Of a stretch of DNA of 64,000 nt, positions 35,337 to 47,446 are shown piece after piece. Within the stretch, counting starts at the first letter, position 1; the number at the start of each line of letters is the position of its first letter. The notes under the pieces were generated by a model, which saw nothing but the letters and a program-made list of their open reading frames with translations, did no database searches and was not told the DNA's origin. The DNA lies in the NCBI GenBank assembly GCA_947034885.2, contig OX344754.2:24735369-24799368 (forward strand), in the 5' to 3' direction. Position numbers and translations under genes: made by a program. This DNA comes from Thuidium tamariscinum. Its lineage: Eukaryota; Streptophyta; Bryopsida; Hypnales; Thuidiaceae.

Positions 35337-37144
35337 GGAGAGCTTTTTGATGGAACACAAGCAACCGTGAAGAATTGACAATGTCATCAAATCAAGTGCT
35401 TTCAAAGTTTTTGAATGAGGTCATTGTCATTTCCAGCTTAAAACATTGCAACTTAGTGAAGTTGAAAGGTTGTTGTCTTGGAAATGGAGATCAACGCATT
35501 TTGGTGTTTAAATATGTGGAAAACAACAATCTTGCAGAAGCATTGTGGATGCATGGTATGACTCCTTTGATCTTCCTTTTTGTCTTTGGTTGTAAATTTA
35601 CCAATTTTATTGATACATTGTTTCATAATAAGATTTTGTTGTAGGTGATTTGCAAAGCAACATTGAACCTCCATGTTTGGATTGGAAAAGAAGGTTCAAT
35701 ATCATTGTAGATATTGCAAAAGGGCTTGCATACGTTCATGAGGAGTTGCAACCACCAATCATTCATAGAGACATTAAAGCAACCAACATCCTTTTGGACA
35801 AGAACTACAATGCCAAAATTGCAGATTTTGGTTTGGCATATCTATTTCCAACACTTGATAATGAAGCATCCCACTTGACTTTGACACATTTCATGGGAAC
35901 AAGGTTAGTGAACTTACCTTGAAGATAATTTTTTTGAAATACAAAAATTGTTGAAATATGTAAAGGTTTACAAATCACAAATTTATTATATAATATTGAT
36001 TGTTGTAAGCACATGGATTAATTAAACATATAAATCAAATTATCTCATTACGGGAGTTTTGAGACCTCTCGAAGATTGTAGTTCCCATAATCCAAAAAAG
36101 CAAAAACTGCCAAGGGAATGTGAAATTGCAAGAATCCTATATGGTTGAGAGAGTGCCACGTCATTCATTTATTTTTTTGAAAAAAAAATTTGGGGCTTTT
36201 TTTCACATTTCAGGATCCAAATTTAATTATTTATTTATTTGATAATTGTTGGCTTAACAATGACTAGCAATCACGGAAACAGTCCTGAAATGGCCCTCTC
36301 AAGGCATCAAACCCCCCCTAATGACTACATCATATATACTCTAAAATCATTGCAAATGCCAAGAATTTAAAAAATACTTGGATGCTAAACTCACAAGTTT
36401 TTTATGCTTTGATATACACAGGATATTGCTCTCCTGAATATGCGCTTCATGGTCATGTGTCAACAGCCCTTGATATATACAGTTTTGGAATTCTTCTACT
36501 TGAGATTGTGAGTGGAAGGAAAAACATTGATCTTCAAAAATCAAGTGAAAAAATTTATTTGCGAGATTGGGTGAGAAGTTTTGATAGAAACTTATATTTA
36601 GTCATCAATGACCTGAAATCCATCTCATTGATGGTCTACAATTATTGTAAAATTCTATGTTCATCACTTTTATTTAGATTTGAGTTTATCCACGTGAATA
36701 AACTTATTTGTTGTGTGTTTCTTCAATTGAATATTGGTCTTGAAAACAATCTAATATGTACATATACCTATATTACATTTACATGTAGAGAATATTTAAT
36801 AGGATTGACTTCTTTAATAGTTAATATACCATGACTAATTTATAGAAATTGTCTATATCTTACAGGCTTGGAAACAATATGAAGCCATGGCATTATTGGC
36901 ACTTATTGATCCAAAGATGGACCACTCTCCAATGGACTTGGAAGCCATTCTTTGTGTCCTAGTTGTGGCACTTGCATGTGTGGATTATAAAGCTGCAAGA
37001 TGTCCCAAAATGTATGATGTTGTACCTATGCTTTTGGGAATAATGTCCATCAACCAATTTCAAAGAGGGATTGAAGATGGAGACAAGATTGATGAAACAA
37101 GTGCAGAATCTCCCATTATGTTGAGTACAACATCTTCCCTTTGA
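35337..37144 (+). pseudogene. LRR receptor-like kinase, left copy, kinase half (broken)
   Basis: Five kinase exons: 35337-35555, 35645-35903, 36420-36570 and 36866-37144 match the right copy, the last ending at a shared stop after STTSSL; the fifth kinase exon is 3447-3565, before the CACTA element. Motifs visible: ATVK at the catalytic lysine, HRDIKATN catalytic loop, DFGLA, and SPEYALHGH near the APE position. Lesions against the right copy: the first exon is 219 nt instead of 220, a 1-nt loss near 35372 just after the catalytic Lys codon that gives an immediate TGA; and the acceptor of the third exon here reads CAC instead of CAG (G to C at 36419), moving the nearest AG by 2 nt. The gene cannot give a full kinase. 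A stray insertion lies in the intron at about 36040-36320. Confidence 0.85.
36098..36306. repeat. Dispersed repeat, copy in left kinase intron
   Basis: Absent from the right gene copy. It shares ordered words with 50000-50195: ATTGCAAGAAT, GTTGAGAGAGTGCCACGTCA, TTTTTTCACATTTC, GGCTTAACAATGACTAGCAA and AAATGGCCCTCTC. Probably part of an LTR-retroelement, but no LTR ends are visible. Confidence 0.55.
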
Positions 37145-37497
37145 AGCAACGAAAACTTTCATGTAGATAATTGTGTTCTATTGAACAATGTTGGTGACCA
37201 TAAAATGAATTCAATAGTTCTATAAGGTGGCTTAAGATGTTCAAATGATTACAATTGAATAAGATATCATGGATGATTTTTGTATCCTCAATTGTCCATG
37301 TATTGTCTAATATCTCTTTAAGCTTCAATGATCTCCTTCAAAGGTATATTTGGTGATTTTGTTTTTGATTGTTTGTAACTACCAAATGACATTTTGTTTG
37401 TATTGCTTGAAATAAATACACATATTTGAGTTCAAAATATGATTTAGAAATCATTAGTTATATGGTCTTGATATATTTTTTAAATCAATTTTTTGTA

Positions 37498-38890
37498 CAA
37501 TGGGGTACCAATCAAAATGTCGTTTTCGAATTTGCAATGAGAAAAATTTCAGTACTGCCAACTTTGAAAGCCTCCCGAGATCTCAAAATTTTTTATTTTA
37601 CCACTAAATTTTGACCACAACATTATCATTCAGTTAATTATATTTATGCCAAATTTCAAGGCCAAAGATTCTCCAAAAAAAATTATTCAAAATCTACCAA
37701 CATGGATAGTGGTGAGAAACATTTCACTACTTTCAACTTTGACACCTTTCTAAGTATTGATTTTTTTTTTCTTTTGCCATGAAAATTTTGTCATGAAACA
37801 ATCTCTATGTTTTTAATATGTATAAAAAATTCAAAGGTAAAATTTTTGTTTTAAGAAGATATTTGAAATCTCCCAACAAGTGTAGTTTTGAAGAACTTTT
37901 CACAATTGCCAACTTTGACACCCTCCCAAGGGCTGAAAAATTGGTTTTTTACCATGAAGTTTTTTTTTTCAGTCATATATATGTTTATAATATGTACTCC
38001 AAATTTTAAATTAAAACGAATTACCAAAAAAAAGATATACAAAATCTCCCAACATGTGTAGTTGTGAGAAAATTTTCACTATTGCCAACTTTGACACCCT
38101 CCCAAGGGCTGAAAATTTGTCTATTTAACATGAATTTTTTTGAATAAGATCAACTTTATGTTGATAATATATGTTCTAAATTTCAAGTTCAAAACACTAA
38201 ACCAAAAAAAGATATTAAAAATCCCTCAACATGTGTAGTTGTGAGGTTGAGTTTTTACATTCGTGTCAAACTTTGCTCCACAAAATAACATTATACTAAG
38301 GGCTCAAAAACTCCTCCTTACAACTACACATGTTGGGAGATTTTGTATATCTTCTTTTTGGTAATTCATTTGAATTTAAAATTTGGATTACATATTATCA
38401 ATATATATATGACTACACCAAAAAAAATTCATGATAAGAAACCAATTTTTCAGCCCTTGGGAGGGTGTCAAAGTTGGCAATTGTAAAAAGTTTCTCAAAA
38501 CTACACCTATTGGGAGATTTCAAATATCTTCTTATAAAACTAATTTTTTACCTTTGAATTTTTTATACATATTAAAAACATAGAGATTGTTTCATGACAA
38601 AAATTTCATGGCAAAAGAAAAAAAACTCAATCCTTAGGAAGGTGTCAAAGATGAAAGTAGTGAAATATTTCTCACCACTACCTATGTTGGTAGATTTTGA
38701 ATAACTTTTTTTGGTGAATCTTTTGGCCTTGAAATTTGGCATACATGTAATTAACTTAAAGATGATGCTGTGGTAAGAATTTTGTGATAGAATACAAATT
38801 TTTGAGCTCTCAGGAGGCTTTCAAAGTTGGTAGTACTGAAATGTTTTTCATTACCAATTCGAAAACAGCACTTTGATTGGTACCCCACTG
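37498..38890. mobile_element. 1.4-kb foldback element with TA target
   Basis: Left end CAATGGGGTACCAATCAAAA, right end inverse CAGTGGGGTACCAATCAAAG, flanked by TA (37496-37497 and 38891-38892). The two halves are near-complete inverted repeats of about 650 bp around a centre near 38250. Repeated inner blocks ACTTTGACACCCTCCCAAGG and CCCAACATGTGTAGTT occur more than once in each arm. The right arm of the gene duplication lacks it at the matching place, showing insertion after duplication. Terminus and TA target suggest a Tc1/mariner relation. Confidence 0.85.
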
Positions 38891-38941
38891 TATATAGCTA
38901 TTATATATTTCAACATTTTTTTAATAATACTTGGCATTTAT

Positions 38942-40602
38942 CCCTAAAAGCCCATTGTTCCCTTGAGGGATAATTTGGAGTTCAAGAACATTCCAATGAC
39001 CTCAATTTTAAGTGAAACTTTTTGAAACTTTCTCATAAAAAATTAAAATTGATTAGCTATGTTAAAATGTAATTTTTTATTTCAATCAGTGCTTAGGAGC
39101 AAAAGTTATACCTTTAAAAAGTGGAAATTTCAACTTGGCGGGTAGGAAAATAAATTTAAAAAAGATGAAAACTAAAATATTTTTTTTTATCTCATATTTT
39201 ATATTTTTGTCTACATGCAAAGCTTTGATTCATTCCATTTGGATTAGTTATGTGAAAGTTATGAACAATCTTGTTTTTTGAGTAGTTTGAGCATCTTCTT
39301 GAAAAAATACTTATAGGATTCATTTTTTTAATGCAATTTTCACAATTTTTCAAAAGAAAATGCTTAATAAGGTTAAAACTACTTACAAAAACCATCTCAT
39401 TGTTGGAATTATTGTATTTTGATCCCATCATAGAGCTATTAATGATTTAGTTTTTCTTTCAATGTTGGTCTACCTCTTCATAATAATTTCTTAAAGAATA
39501 AAAATCAAGCATCTTTAAGAAAAAATGTATTCCTAGATTTTCAACTCAATTCTTCAATACAAAAAAATTTAAATTCAAAGTCCATAGTATAAAAATTTTC
39601 AACAAATGGCAGTCAAAGTCATCTAAAATTAAAGGACAATGTTCAAAAAATCTTTTTTTTTCTAACTTTGAATACAAATATCTTCCAATCTATATAGTCA
39701 AAGTACATGAAATTTTTACCACATTATTTCAGACAAATAAAATATAAGATGGGTGATTGCAAGAAAGACTGGTACTATTTTGCGTCACACTTTGAATGAT
39801 AGAGTTGTTATTGATTATAAATTTTAAAGTATGAACCATATTAACTTGAAATTTTGACTAAAGATGTTTGATATGACAAAAATCAAATTTTTTATTTTTG
39901 AGAAATTTTCAAAAATTATTTTATAATTAAATTTCAATTAAGCTAATTTGTCACACTTTGCGATTTAGGGGATTTAGTACTAGGGAGCATCCAAAATTAA
40001 TGATCTAAAGCTGAAATTTTTGTGGCCTATTCCTATATTAGGTAGGCATGTTTCTACCAAAGGAAATCTCAAAAATAATTATTCTCTTTCTTGTACATGT
40101 GCGTGAACAAGCCTCCCTTGCACGCATACTTTTGAACATTTAAGATGGTTTTGAGATCATTCTTTAGGTGAAATATTTTTATCATCAAGTTCTTCCAAAT
40201 TGAAAATTTTTAGTTTTTTTTTAAAATTCTTTTTCCTATTTTTTACAAATTAAAATGTCAAAGTACCCATTTTCATGAAAATTTGCACTTTTCTAGTTCT
40301 CCTACTTAGAGAATTTTTCTACACTTTTCCTTCCTGGGGTACCTTCTTCTTAGAGGTATATACATAAAACATATTTTTTACATTTAAAAAAAATTGTTTT
40401 TCTAATTATACAGTACTCCGAAAAATTTCACTAGTACTGTAGAAAACGCTACATAAATCAGTTGGTCTTTCTTGCAATGACCCACATCCAATGGTTAGAT
40501 CTTTCTTAAGAATATTTTTTTTGTTTTCTTAGATGAACGCAACAAAAATGACAGTTTTGAGTGTTTTTTTACCAAAAAAAATGACCTTGGGCCTCTGGAG
40601 GC
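38942..40602 (-). mobile_element. TTAA-family element, copy 6, with a nested insertion
   Basis: Absent from the right arm at the matching place. Ends CCCTAAAAGCCC and, inverse, GCCTCCAGAGGCCCAAGGTC, flanked by TTAT on both sides (38938-38941, 40603-40606), a mutated or variant TTAA. The inverse interior resembles copy 5. A second TIR element (39751-40483) is nested in it. Confidence 0.7.
39751..40483. mobile_element. TIR element GGGTNATTGCAAGAAA family, copy A
   Basis: Ends GGGTGATTGCAAGAAAGAC and inverse GGGTCATTGCAAGAAAGACC. It interrupts sequence that is continuous in copy 5 of the TTAA family. The left interior GGTACTATTTTGCGTCACAC recurs in two other copies (about 41088-42422 and 53413-54146). 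Superfamily unknown. Confidence 0.65.
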
Positions 40603-41087
40603 TTATATGTATGACATTTCAAAGATTATATTAATGTCATCATCAAATTTTAATTAATTTTGAATGCATTATTACTACAAAACCTAATGATGAAGTATTG
40701 AATATAGAGTTTTATGGGTCAAATCATATCTTGGAATGAATATATAATAGCAAATGTTGTATCCTTGTTTATTAGGTCTTTATTTGTATAAACTCCGACA
40801 GATGTCTCTAAGTTTGATTTACTTTTTTATGGTTCATCCTACATTTTTTTGTTTAGTAGTAATATTTTTTTATATTTTTTGTATTACTTACATCTATTTG
40901 TTAGAGGCTTCACTAGGATTTCATTGTTTGAACATAGGTGGTTTATCATTACACTTTTATCATATTAACCAATATTGTTTATTAACAAGATTCATCCTCA
41001 AAAATACAAATAGGGGGTGAGGTGGGAAAATAAACCAAGCCATGAGACCATGAGGGTAGTAGGTGAATTTATATTTTTATATGTATG

Positions 41088-42422
41088 GACAAAAGCATGA
41101 AACACTACGTAGTTTTTGTAGCATCTCTATAATCCGCATGATTATTTTGCGAGTATGCATTATAATTTGAAAAAAATGTAAAAAGTTTTAAAAAGTTTTA
41201 AATTTAAAAAAATTATATATATATATTATGTATATTAAGCTTTAAGAAGAAAATACCCTAGGAAGGAAAAGCTTAGAAAAAAAATCTATGAATGAAAGAA
41301 TTAGAATAGTGCAAAATTTATGAAAATTTGGGAGAACTTTATGATGAAGGGATTTCACCAAAAGAATGATCTCAAAACCATCTTGAATCATGTTTGAAAG
41401 TGTATGCAAGGGAGGTTTGTTAGCACATGTATAGAAGAAAGAAAATAATGATTTTAAAAAATTCCCTTTGGTAGAAATATGTTTACCTAAGATAGGAATA
41501 GACTACAAAAATTTAAGCTCTAGATCGTTAATTCTTAAATGCCCAAGGCTTTTTCTAAGCTTCTGGGAATTTGTTCTATATTTAAAAAGAAGTCAACATT
41601 TTGATAAGCTTTATCAATTTAAAAAAGAAGTAAGCATACAAAATCAATCCAAATGTCCTAAAGATCATTTAGAAGAAGAAAGCAAAAAAATATCACTTAT
41701 GGATTGAAAGATTATAATGTTTGATCATGAGGGTGTTAAAACTTGAAAAGTGACTTGAAGTCTTTTAATCCACTTTTCACATGTCAAATCAAAAAAGGTG
41801 GCCGCCAAAAAAAATGAGGTTGAAGGGCCTAGATTGCATAATCCCAATTAATTTATAGATTCTCAAAATCTAGTCCGCAAATTTTTTGAGTGAATTTCAA
41901 GTGTGTTTTTTTCTCCAAGATCTAGTGTATTTGAGGCTCATTTCTAAGAGCCCTTAACACTATGGAAAGTCAAAATTGCAATGGACACCCTTGCACAAAA
42001 TCTTAAATAGAAAAATCATAATCAATCATTTTCAAGATTAGGTCTTTGATGCTTAAATTAAACTTCAAAAAGAAGTTTAAGAAATATAAACTACTAAAAA
42101 TAGCATCTTGATTAGGCTTTATCTAACTTCAAATTTTTGCAAACATCAGATTTTGGTGCCTTAGGCATTTACAAATTAATTTTGGATACTCCCCAATACT
42201 AAAAACCTTTAAACTATAAAGTGTGACAAATGAGCTAAATTGGAATTTAATTATAAAAAAAATTTGAATTTTTTTTGATAAAGAACTTGATTGTTGTCCT
42301 ATTAGACATCTCCAATCAAAATTTCAAATTAATCTAGTTCATACTTTAAAAGTTATAGTGGATGACAACTTTGACATTGCAAGTGTGACACAAAATAGTA
42401 CTAGTCTTTAATGCTTTCACCC
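41088..42422. mobile_element. GGGTNATTGCAAGAAA-family element, copy B (diverged)
   Basis: Absent from the right arm. On the minus strand the right end reads GGGTGAAAGCATTAAAGAC then TAGTACTATTTTGTGTCACA, matching copy A; the left end (GGACAAAAGCATGAAACAC) is diverged. A TTAA-family element (41532-42175) lies inside. Boundaries are approximate. Confidence 0.5.
41532..42175 (-). mobile_element. TTAA-flanked element, copy 7
   Basis: TTAA at 41528-41531 and 42176-42179; inner ends AAATGCCCAAGGC and inverse AAATGCCTAAGGC. The inverse is homologous over its length to 45729-46375 (GCTATTTTTAGTAGTTT, CAAGATTTTGT/AAGATTTTGTGCAAGGGT), and the lengths agree (644 and 647 bp). No coding sequence. Confidence 0.75.
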
Positions 42423-43919
42423 GACATATGCATATTTGTATATGTAGAGATGTCTTGTTTACAAATCTTAGAAGGGCAATTAAATCAAAATTAATTAGTA
42501 ACCATATGAGTGAGTCTTCTGACTTACTATCCACCCAAAAAACAATATATTGTTGAAAACAATTTCAAAGTTCCTTTTTTTATGAATCCACAATCAAATC
42601 TTTTCTAATTGTAAGATTTTGTTGAAGGCAAAACTATGCTACATATTTCAATGTATATTAAAAAGTACATTGATGTGACTATTATATCTGCAATATGTCA
42701 ATTGATTATATCTTGAGCTTTAACCCCTCAGAACCGACTCTATATTCACTGAAATCCAAACCTTTTTGTACTCACTCCAATTAAACTATCAATTAAGAAA
42801 AGATCCACACTAATTGACTATATTGATTTGTAGTAGAGATATACTAAGAGGTACATGGAAAAAGACATATTCATTGATTGTACCATTGAAAGATTATAAC
42901 AATCAAACAAGGCCATTTTTTAAAATTGAGAGGCCATACTTGAGGCTTTGAGGCATGTAAGCCTCCAAATTGGCACTTGAAACTGTAGGTTCATATTTTA
43001 CAAATTTTTGATGGTTTTTAATTTAATTTAATGAAAAAAGACATAAAAAAAGTGTTGTTGAGAGTTTTGGTAGAAGTCCCTACCAAAGTAATAAGGAATA
43101 TCCCTAGAATTAAGGAATGCATACAATACCATGTTTTCCCAATTCTAAGTCTTAATTGTCAGTCTAAGAGATTAATTAGCCATTCCAAAAGAAGTGAGGA
43201 TGTGAGAGTTACCTAGTCCTAGTGTCTTGTCTATACAAATCTAAATCTGTGAAAGTGAATGTAACAATTTGGCTAAGTATTTAAGTCTATTTTAGATCTA
43301 GAAAGTTGAATAAATTAAAATTCAATTTGTAAAGAATTTGGATTGGTTAGTCAAAACATTGGACATAATTTTGAAATTCAAAGCAAAATTGAACAGAGAT
43401 GGTGAAAAAAGTAATAAGAGTATACAAAAAGGTGCTATTAAAATAAAAGAATGCCAAAAGATCAATATAGGAGCCAATTGACCAAGATTCCCTAGAGTAA
43501 ATTGTTCTTTATTAGAAGTTATTCCAAAATTACTATAATTAAACAAATGTAAGTGAGTGTGGAACTTACTTTTAGAATCTAGGAGTATCTTAAAGCTCAT
43601 AGTGAGCTCCCAATTCGTCACTTGGGACTCATGTGTTTATTTTTTTGAAGTTTTATTATTTATACTACAAATATTGACAAAAAGCCCTAAAAAGAGTGTG
43701 GTACCAAAATAGGTATGTTACATGCCAATATAGTATTTGGTCACAATTGTATTTTTATTCATAGAACGGCCCTAAAACCCACTTGTAAATAGGTTAGAAC
43801 CAATGAATAGTGGAATTTGACAAGTTTGAGGGGTCTTACCCAAAATAGCCTAAAGCTTCATATGCGTGTAACCTTGCTAGCTAAATTAGGTCTAAAAAGA
43901 GTCTGGGCCAATCCCCAAG

Positions 43920-45640
43920 AGAGATTCCTTAGAGAGGTTTTAGTTTTCCCGTTCCATCGACGAAATAGTAGAAATTCCAATTTTTAGCATGCAGGTGTTA
44001 CTTCTGTAAGATCGGCTGCAGAAGAATCTACAACCACCGGATTGTAATCTCGGGTTGGAACCATATCAGGGGATCGGAAGCGAAATCGGTTCACAAAGAT
44101 TCCCTTACAATATAGAAGATTCTATGACTTCCAGTGAATTAACGGAGCGAGCGTTGTTGCCATCCATACCTAGACTTTGCAAGAGCGACTACGGACTTGC
44201 AGGTCTCTCAGAAGATTCCATGAGAGGTCCCTTGGAAAGTCTCGGTTTTTTGTGATCATTCCAAGATCTTTTTCCGAGCAATCAAACGCCCAAATTCAAG
44301 ATGGGAAATTCACAGTAATTACCCCGGTGGCAGTAAAATCTCACTAAAAATTAAAGTAGCTTCTTTTATGCGAATAACGCGCCCCGACAAGTTTAATGGG
44401 ATTCCGATAGTGGGAAGTCTCCAAATTGGCAATGTCCATCCCAAATTATCCACGTGGCAGAAATTACGAGGCGTTGACTGACATCCTAGGAGCATACGAA
44501 ATTGGAATGAAGTCAACCAAGAGGCTTTTCTTGCTCCCCAAAACCTTCCAGAAAAACCTGGCTAATTCCCCTTGGTAAAAAAGGTGACCTCCAAGAATTA
44601 GATTTTTAACATTTGTACTAATCACGGTTGGCACCAGGTTAGGGAGGGATTCTTGCAGAATTAATAGGGGGAGGGGGGTCCTCTAGTCTAAAATTGGAAT
44701 TTTGAAGCCAATAGCACAATCCATTTCCAGAATTAATAGGGGGAGGGGGGTCCTCTAGTCTAAAATTGGAATTTTGAAGCCAATAGCACAATCCATTTCC
44801 AATTTGGAATTGGTCTCCAGAATTTAGAACTTGTGACCAACGGAAAAATCCAAAATTTAGGTGAAAATCTCAAAAGATAAGGATAAAAATCTGGAAAGAT
44901 GAGGTTACTAGTAGTAGGTTGCGGGGGGTAGGTTGTCCCTTGGATCCTATTTAAGGGGTCCATTTTCCCTTCTACAACCCCCCCAACACTTGGTTTGGAT
45001 CTGTGGGTTCAAGTTATCTTGGAATTTTTTGGCGTTTTAAGCCAAAAAAATTCTACAGTGTTTTTGGAGCACTTTTGGCTCCTCTTGTTGTTCTATTTCA
45101 ACCTTTTTGAAGGTCCTTGGGGATCCTTCTTCTTGTGTTCTTGATCCTTAGAGTTTGTGAGAGCTCACTTCATATGTGTGGAGTGTTTCTGGCCTTCTGG
45201 GAGTCTTTTTGGTCTATTCTACTAATCCTAAAGTCACCCCCATTGTACCTTGGTGATGCCACTTTGGGGGGCTTTTAGTGCATGTGTTTCAACAATTGTT
45301 GGGTCAACGCTAACTTATGTGTATCTATGGGAGGGAGTCCTAACTATAGTCATCCATCTTTGTCCATATTACGTGGTCCTACCTTGGTCACAACAAAGCT
45401 TTGAACCCGTGAGGTTTCTCCAAGTCTTATATTAGCAAGACAATATTAAAATCAAACCCATGGCAAAGCTTTGAACATGTGAGGTTCTTCCAAGTCTTAT
45501 AGTTGGTGTTAAACCCAACCTCACGGCGGAGCTTTGAATCTACGCCACATTCTGTTCCAAAGTATAGTTTCTAAAATCTTCTTGGAAACGTCCAATGAAA
45601 GTTTAGCTTCCAAAAAATTAGTAGGAATAGAAAAAAACTA
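43920..45640 (+). repeat. LTR-retroelement-like GC-richer block
   Basis: Less AT-rich than its surroundings. It has a core-promoter-like CCTATTTAAGG at about 44947 followed by a C-rich CTACAACCCCCCCAACAC start-like region, and repeats of AAAGCTTTGAACNTGTGAGG with TCCAAGTCTTATA at about 45392-45435 and 45463-45502. No second LTR, primer binding site or gag/pol frame is visible, so solo LTR is a guess and the limits are approximate. Confidence 0.4.
44657..44800. repeat. Perfect two-copy tandem duplication, 72-bp unit
   Basis: The unit begins AGAATTAATAGGGGGAGGGG at 44657 and again at 44729, and ends CAATCCATTTCC; I see no difference between the copies, so the event is recent (or an assembly artefact). 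Confidence 0.92.
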
Positions 45641-45728
45641 GCTAGGGAGAAGGGACATCCAAACGGGTTTTACAAGTCAAAATATCACCCCACCCATAGT
45701 GCCGTGTTTCCCCAAGTTCATCCTTTAA

Positions 45729-46375
45729 CCCCTAACTGCCCAAGGCACCAGAATCTGGTGTTTGCGAAATTTTGAAGTTAAATAAAACCTAACCAATTTG
45801 CTATTTTTAGTAGTTTGTATTTTTGGAAAGTTCTTCTAGAAGTCTAGTTTTAGTGTCAAAAATCCGATCTGGAAAATGAATGATAGTGATTTTTCTATAC
45901 AAGATTTTGTACAAGGGTACCCCTTGCAATCTTGACTTTGTGTAGTGTTGAGAGCTCTTGAAAATGAGCCTCAAATACACTAGATCTTGAAGAAAACATC
46001 ACATTCAAAATTCATTTAAAAAAATTGTAGAATAGATTTTGAGGAGCCGTAAATTGATTGGAGTTGTGCATGTTAGGCCCTTTCACCTCATATTTTTTTG
46101 TTCACCAACTTTTTAGATCTAACTTGCAAAAAGAGGATAAAAACACTTTACATCATTTTTGCAATTTTAACACCCTCATGGTCAAACATTATAATCTTTC
46201 ACTCTACAAGTATTATTGTTGTGTTTTTTTTTCCTATGTAATCTCTAACATGTCTAGTTTGAATTTGTACGGTTACAATTCAAAAAAGATTGATACAATT
46301 TATCAATATGTTCGCATTTTGTTCAACTTAGAGCAAATTCTAAGAAGCTAGAAACAGGCCTTGGGCAGTTAGGGG
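45729..46375 (+). mobile_element. TTAA-flanked element, copy 8
   Basis: TTAA at 45725-45728 and 46376-46379. TIRs CCCCTAACTGCCCAAGGC and the exact inverse. Noncoding, 647 bp. This is the best-preserved end pair of the family in the window. Confidence 0.85.
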
Positions 46376-46439
46376 TTAAGCTCTCAGGCCATTCAAAAAA
46401 AATCAAAACGAGAAAAACCAACAACCAGTTCGGGATCAA

Positions 46440-46640
46440 GGGGTCTGGGAGGCTGCTGGTTTAAGTCTGTGAGTGGGGTGCTAGGTCTGTGGGTCAAGGT
46501 TGGGTCTATGGGCTGGGATTTGGGTTTGTGGGCAGGGGTATCGAGCGGGTATCAGGCGGGGCTGTCAAGGCCTCTAGTTCCAGAGTATGTGGGTTGGGGT
46601 TTTGGGTCTGTGGGCGAGGTTTTGGGTCTGTGGGCTGGGG
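46440..46640. repeat. G-rich minisatellite
   Basis: Imperfect repetition of GGTCTGTGGG and TGGGCTGGGGTT words, about ten times, in an otherwise AT-rich region. The runs of three and four G could form G-quadruplexes on the plus strand. A purine-only stretch (about 46690-46770) follows. Confidence 0.75.
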
Positions 46641-47446
46641 TTCTAAATCTCTTAAAACAGGTATAGGAAGGAAGAAATAAAAAAACTAAGACAAAATAAA
46701 ACAAACAAAAACAAAGGAAGAATCTCAAGAAGAACAACAACGAAGGGAAGAGGAAGAGAAAGGGAGGACGGAGCATACCCTACATGCTACCACTTAAGAC
46801 CTCTTCACTCTCACCAAGACAAAGCCAAGCCGCAATGAAAGGAGTTTAGGAGGGAGGGGAAGTAATAGGGAAAGGAGGGAGAGAGACAATCAATAGTGCC
46901 CTAAGTTTAGGGGTATAAGAAAATCCTAGGAGGCCATTGTGGCCAATGAAATAGAGATTAGAATGACGCAAAAGATAACGACGTAAGAGGGTGGGAAGCT
47001 ATCCATTATTTAGGGGCACTATAGATGTAAGACCACCAAGATGGTTGGTGGAATAGTGCTAAGGTAAAGGAGGAAAGTTTAAAGAGAAAGAAGGAAAAAA
47101 CCAATTAGGGCTTATAAGTGTACGTTATTCTTCCTAAATTAAGCCGTAGGCATTGAGGTTGCTTCAAACATGTGTCTACAATGGAGTATGGATATGTGAC
47201 TGGAGGTTTGGAGGGAGATGTCACGGATGCCAACAAACGACGGGTAAGTCACTAAAACAATCATTGATAGGTTGTGTCTTCCTAATCCATCACGATTAGT
47301 AGGTAAACTAACTTAGCTATTAGGCGATGAAGGAGTAATTGGATTGAGGCCCAATTAAGTTAGTAATTAGATTAGGATGCCAAATCAGACACGGATTGGA
47401 TTAAGGGTCCAATTAAATTTGTAATTACGTTAGAGTGCCAGATTAA

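Larger units (their letters stand above)
1..42960 (+). repeat. Left arm of a large inverted duplication
   Basis: This arm matches, as reverse complement, the segment from about 62829 down to 54380. Matching blocks seen by eye are 1-3938 (5' half of an LRR-RLK gene), 34149-37497 (kinase half and 3' flank), about 40610-41085 and about 42424-42960. The unmatched parts in between are insertions: the CACTA element 3939-34148, the foldback element 37498-38890, the TTAA-flanked element 38942-40602 and the TIR element about 41088-42422. The arm therefore looks much longer than its partner only because of insertions. The left end runs off the window; the inner end is placed where visible similarity stops. 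Confidence 0.85.

Noticed and set aside
43920-45640. Complete LTR retrotransposon
   Set aside because: No second LTR, primer binding site, polypurine tract pair or gag/pol coding sequence is visible.
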